Source: Valencia hispanica (taxonomy: Eukaryota > Chordata > Actinopteri > Cyprinodontiformes > Valenciidae). Taken from it: a stretch of DNA of 64,000 bases. A program made the translations under genes and the position numbers. The stretch is from the NCBI GenBank assembly GCA_963556495.2, contig OY747712.1, positions 52,207,069 to 52,271,068 on the forward strand. The letters are read 5' to 3'. The notes beneath the pieces are model-generated. The model worked only from the letters and a program-made list of their open reading frames with translations, did no database searches and had not been told where the DNA came from. Below, piece by piece: positions 31,850-64,000 of this stretch (position 1 is the first letter of the stretch; the number at the start of each line of letters is the position of its first letter).

Positions 31850-33600
31850 TAAGAACAAAACTTTCAGTCTGGTTTTAAACAGGAACAATGTGGTAAAACA
31901 GGTGAGGGGCGTGTCCTGCTCCTCATGGGATGGTTACTGCCTTTCTGTTTGCTGTTGTTATAAACTGCTTTACCAGCAACTCTTCTTGGGCATGTCTGCT
32001 CATTTTCCTCTGAATTACAACCAATCAGCACGACTTAACAGCTCCCGCTGAGCGATTCTACCGGGCCATTCCGAGTACATAGCCCCATACAGGTTGCCCT
32101 ACTTTTGGTTCCTGAAATGGCCCCGAAACGTTCCGATTAAGTGGACACATACCGGGAAGATCCGGTAAAATGACCCTGAACTTCTGATAGTGGAAACGTG
32201 TCTATACAGACATAACCTAAACATGTAAGCTATTGTGTGATTTAAAGTTACTTGACCTGTTTATGAAAGAGATGCAGAACATTATGAGGGTAGACCAAGT
32301 AGGCTCAGTGGGGTTTCATTATAAATCTGAAGTAATGTACATGATAGATGTTACTAAATGGTCCACAACTGTGGGATAATCTGGAATTAAATTAGCCTTG
32401 TGCTTATTTTCCCCTGGCAGCTCCATCAAGCATGTGAAACGGGTACATTTCAGATTAATCAGGCTGGCTGACTGAACTCAGATGACCACTCATGTTTTTA
32501 ATAATGTGGCCAAAAAGCTAAAACAGTACAAGTGTTGAATCACAAGATAAGCTTGAGTGAAGGAGAAATTTACAACTCACAAGGACTAAGTTTCACTAAT
32601 GGTAAGAGAAATGACACAAACTATACCCAGAGTTCAACCTATTAGTCTACTTTCTATAGTTCAGCAAAAAAGAGAAAGGAATACTTTGGATTGAAGAAAA
32701 AATAGAAACGCTCATTTACCAAAAGTAGGTCATTTTTAACTACAACAAACTGTTTAGTATTACAGCAGGATTTATGTTGATCAGATTTAATATGGGGTTG
32801 TAAAGATTTGCATAATCTATTATTTGAAGTCAGGCCTACTTCTAACAACATCATGCTGTTCCTAGTATGGAGGAGCTTCAACTGTGAAGAACTCCCTGTC
32901 CTGCTGCTGTTTGACATGTCTTTAGGACAGAGGTCTCAGTAAAGCTTCATTTGGTTTACCAGAAGGAAAATAGGAGCTCAGAACTGATTCAACCTCCCAG
33001 TTTTACTAACTACAGTCAGTGGAAAAAAATGATACTTACATAGAGATCAAAAGATATTTAGGGTGTTTTTTTTGTACTACTAAAATCTGAAAGGATTAGT
33101 TTTTTTTTATTCTAATGTAACCACCTGTTCTTAGCAGACAACCTAGAGAAAGACCTGCTTTGGACGATGGCAAGCTACACTAGCACGCATCTCTGAACAC
33201 ACACTTCCTCAGGGAGTTGAAAGATTTCTGAAAGCTAAGGAAGAAAGGTAGATGTTCCGTGTTTGCAATCTGAAAAGGTCACATCTCTGCAGCACAGAAG
33301 CACAAACACTTTTGAGTCCACTTGAAATGCCAAACATTTCTTCTAGGTGCTTTGTTTCAAGCTTTGGGTTTAAAAGAGTTGCCATAACAACTGCTTCTGG
33401 AGATATGTCTCCATTTAATTTGTCTCACTCGTAGTCACAGAGGATTCCATGTTGAGCTACTTGGAGGTCTGTGTGAGACAGGTCTTCTCCAGATTCCAAA
33501 TCGGATCTCCTGGAGGTCTCCAGAGGTTAAGGGTCACATTGACATAACCGTCCTCTTCACACCTGTCCAGAATCATGTGGACCTATCCCACTCTCTGACC
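31850..33600. other. Intergenic spacer between UPF1 3' end and homer3 promoter
   Basis: Mostly AT-rich, with no recognised gene. 32080-32220 contains 'tagtggaaacgtgtc'-type sequence resembling a MITE end. The rest shows no repeat pattern I can name. Confidence 0.4.
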
Positions 33601-33625
33601 AGTTGATGGTCTCGTCTCCTCTGCT

Positions 33626-33915
33626 TCACTGTTGAGGACGCCAGCTGTCCTTCTCTTCACTGGTGTACAGCAGTGCTTCCTCATGCCGTTCCAGCCTCCT
33701 CCTCCTTTCGTCTTTCTCTCTTTCCCCGTCCAGCTCTACCTCCATTTTTGCTCTCACTATTGTGATTAGTTGATTTCTCAGTGTCCTCCTCTGTCCCACA
33801 GCAGTGCTTCGGTTGTAGCAGTGGAAAACGGGTATCCGCGTTTGTTCTTTTTTATTACCCGGATTAAAATAGGAACAAACCAAGCTTCAGGCCGGTCTAG
33901 CTCTGTTCCAGGAAC
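33626..33915 (-). other. Unassigned reading frame downstream of UPF1
   Basis: Open for about 95 codons on the minus strand, with a charged helical stretch 'VELDGEREKDERRRRLERHEEALL'. An acceptor-like tttgtctttcag precedes it (AG at 33917-33916). It could be UPF1 3' UTR, an exon of an unidentified transcript or chance. No family recognised. Confidence 0.2.
33851..33856 (-). terminator. Candidate UPF1 polyadenylation signal
   Basis: AATAAA on the minus strand about 220 nt after the UPF1 stop codon. It is the first canonical hexamer I found downstream. Use cannot be shown from sequence, and longer 3' UTRs are common for UPF1. Confidence 0.35.
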
Positions 33916-34075
33916 CTGAAAGACAAACACACATTATACACACACTCACAGTCAGGAACTAGTCAGGAAATATGAAATTAATTTAAAAGCAAAATAAAAA
34001 ACATAACTCGTCACAAAATAGGAATCTTGTCTGATTTTATAACAGGATTCAACCTAGTTAGATGGTTCTTACATT

Positions 34076-62076
<28,001 letters not shown>

Positions 62077-62149
62077 TCAGAAATATCTGTCAGGAAATGT
62101 ATTTCATTTAGGATCAAACTCATACAAGTCTTGAAGAACATCTAAGGTT

Positions 62150-62900
62150 AAAGTGTAACTCACCCCCAAATCAACTTTTTTGCTGATAAACAGTATAAAT
62201 GAGTGTCTAATAGTACTAACTACATGTCTGGTCATTTCTTTTTTTTTAATTTTTAGTACATTTTAGTAAAAATATTAATTTTTATTTACCAAAAACTGTT
62301 AGTGGAGTGCTCTCTTCAGGTTAAAACTTTAAACTGCACTTGAATCGGGCATCGCTACTGGCTCAGTTTGGATTACTGACGTCAGCAGTTACAACTGACG
62401 TCAGCCATCCTGCAGCTGTGGAGTATAAAACAAGTCCAGTCTCGGCCACGCCTCCGTAACGAGTTGGAGTTGGAATAGGAAGGAAGTGTTGACGCTGCCC
62501 AGGCCTTCACCCGCCGTCCCTCGGTCCATCAGGCAATGCCTCCTTTTTCAAACCAGAAATGTAGGTGGGGTAAGACTCAGGAACGGGGCCTGAGTTGCTC
62601 TTTAAACTCCCAGTTGAAAGAAAACTGTGTTTCCTGTTACTGTGAAGCAGTCCCATCCATAGGTGGAGATCCCAGGGGGAATGGATGGACTTCCATGAAG
62701 TTGTCCCACCCAAAAATCATTGTACACATAGACATATTTTTTATGATGTATCAATGTCCCATAAAAGTACAACACAAACAATAAAAATTAAAAAAGCAAA
62801 ACAGCGCGTTTTTAATTGTTGTAAGATTATGATTCCTCACCCCCCAGTCCTCAAATTGGTACAGTCCAGATAAGCAGTTTCAAATGGGCAGGGTTGCTGG
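62150..62900. mobile_element. Candidate MITE with promoter-like core
   Basis: It opens 'aagtgtaactcacccccaaatcaactttttt', a motif I associate with dispersed fish elements. It holds two TGACGTCA sites and a TATAAAA (62377-62430). Termini are not resolved. Confidence 0.35.
62377..62429 (+). promoter_or_regulatory. Two CRE palindromes and a TATA box
   Basis: TGACGTCA at 62377-62384 and 62396-62403, then TATAAA at 62424-62429. Spacing and order match a CREB/ATF-type core promoter on the plus strand. No gene follows directly. Confidence 0.4.
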
Positions 62901-63447
62901 CTGCGCTGCTGCTCCTAGTTAGTTTCAGTAGCGACAGTCACTGGGAAAGGGGAACCAAGCAATGTGTGAAACCAGTAAGTCCTTTCTCTCACCAATTGTT
63001 CTATAAGCTCAAATATGTCGGTTAGATATGGTCAAACAAGTGGAACATTGCCAGCTAATGCTGGACAATATCTTGAGATTTTGAAAAATATCCAGATAAT
63101 TCAACAAGATATTGTTTATACTGATATAGTTAATGCCCTGGTAGAATATGTTAGCATTAAAATGTGCACATTTTTATGGTCTGGTTGTGGGCCTTAAAAG
63201 CAAATCACATCAACAAATTACTAATGGCAGCTTCATTCAGTACATTTCCCCTCACTGACTGCATTGGGTCCTCCTCTCTGAGGCACCTTGCTCCTCCGTA
63301 GGAGAGCTCTCTCACAGCGGGGGATAAAGGAAACAGCGATTTTGGATTTAAAGTTTCAGATGAGCAGTAAACTAAAGTTAATTCCTGAGAATTATTTGAA
63401 AGAACAAGCACAACAGGGTTATTTTCTTAAAACATTTACATCAGCAC

Positions 63448-64000
63448 CAGGGGTCGCATTAACCGAATATTGTCTGTATTTAAATGTTTTTGTTTTTTTA
63501 AAGAATGGTGAGAGATCAATATTAAGCCTGTCCGTCATTTTGATAGATTAGTATTCATACCAATGACGCCTTGGTGTAGAGGTGCAGGCAAATCAATGAA
63601 TAAAAAATAAAAAAGTTTCCTATGACAGCATCTGAGCCTGATCTCATGGCATCTCACTATCTGTGAGCTGACAGCGTGTTGAAGAGTTACGGAGGCTTTG
63701 GAGCGCTCCGAAGAGCAGGGTGTCATGCCAAACACCTGTGCAGAAGCGGGACATGATCTGAGATTACATCCCGCTGAAGTGATAAGGCTTGCAGGTCAGG
63801 AAATGTCTTGTGGCACATGATCCGGGATTACATCCCGCTGAAGTGATAAGGCTTGCAGGTCAGGAAATGTCTTGTTCAGAGAATCTTTCTGACTTCTGAT
63901 CACTTTAATTGCAAAAATCTTCCCCAATTTCAAAGCTTTAAATGAAGTGTCTATTGTAATTCAGTCTCTAGTGTGACACAGGGCGCGGATTCAGCCTCTA
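63448..64000. mobile_element. hAT-like element, cut by the window edge
   Basis: A possible terminus CAGGGGTCGCATTAACC lies at 63448. The interior from about 63510 aligns by eye with 20775-21222 inside the other hAT element. The closest stretch is the last 120 bases ('gattcagcctcta' in both). No transposase is visible before the edge. Confidence 0.5.
63751..63874. repeat. 64-bp tandem duplication
   Basis: 63751-63810 and 63815-63874 are almost identical ('acatgat..attacatcccgctgaagtgataaggc'). The copy of this element at 20716-24181 has no such duplication. Confidence 0.9.

Noticed and set aside
31328..31852. 174-codon plus-strand frame with a Gln run
   Set aside because: It is antisense to the homer3 5' UTR and promoter. 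The GC bias and (CAG)n explain its length, and no domain is visible.

Overview
The window is nuclear DNA from a teleost fish. The evidence is two split vertebrate genes and a dense teleost-type repeat load: L2, CR1/Rex1-like, Rex3/RTE and L1 LINEs, several Tc1-like elements, hAT elements and MITEs, and tRNA-derived SINEs with L2-type tails. It cannot be placed to species from sequence alone. Both host genes lie on the minus strand.

UPF1, the RNA helicase of nonsense-mediated decay, occupies 34076-61966. Twelve coding exons are visible, from helicase motif Ia to the stop codon. All exon phases join in frame. The Walker A exon and everything N-terminal to it lie beyond the right edge. Exons are short and conserved, while introns carry the repeats. 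The last intron (34193-47006, 12.8 kb) holds most of an L1, an L2, a SINE split by a Tc1 element, and several hAT elements. The f/g intron (49136-54477) holds a Rex3/RTE element. The b/c intron (57748-61336) holds two L2 fragments. One intron uses a GC donor.

Downstream of UPF1 on the same strand is the 5' part of a HOMER gene, most likely homer3, since HOMER3 and UPF1 are also neighbours in mammals. Exon 1 (5' UTR plus ATGGG) lies beside a GC-rich block near 31.3-31.75 kb. Exon 2 (52 residues of the EVH1 domain) is at 7150-7306. Intron 1 is about 23.9 kb and almost wholly repeat-derived. The rest of HOMER lies beyond the left edge. Inside intron 1 is an open reading frame with three 48-bp repeats, ending in a good splice donor of the same phase as exon 1, with two CCAAT boxes about 0.6 kb upstream. 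It could be an alternative 5' exon giving an N-terminally extended Homer; this is inference.

Layout, left to right: 1-6.1 kb LINE, hAT and SINE debris; 6.2-6.8 kb an unrecognised ORF with one stop; 7.15 kb HOMER exon 2; 8-10 kb an element with inverted ends; 10.3-13.25 kb a three-level nest of DNA transposons; 13.5-17.9 kb a long L2; 17.9-24.6 kb a LINE split by a hAT that holds a Tc1; 25-29.3 kb old Tc1 and CR1/Rex1-like LINE; 29.6-31.8 kb HOMER 5' region; 31.8-34 kb intergenic; 34.1-62 kb UPF1; 62-64 kb further UPF1 intron with MITE and hAT sequence. No functional RNA gene, CRISPR array, operon or bacterial feature was found. The most informative structure is the set of nested insertions whose target-site duplications let the insertion order be read directly.
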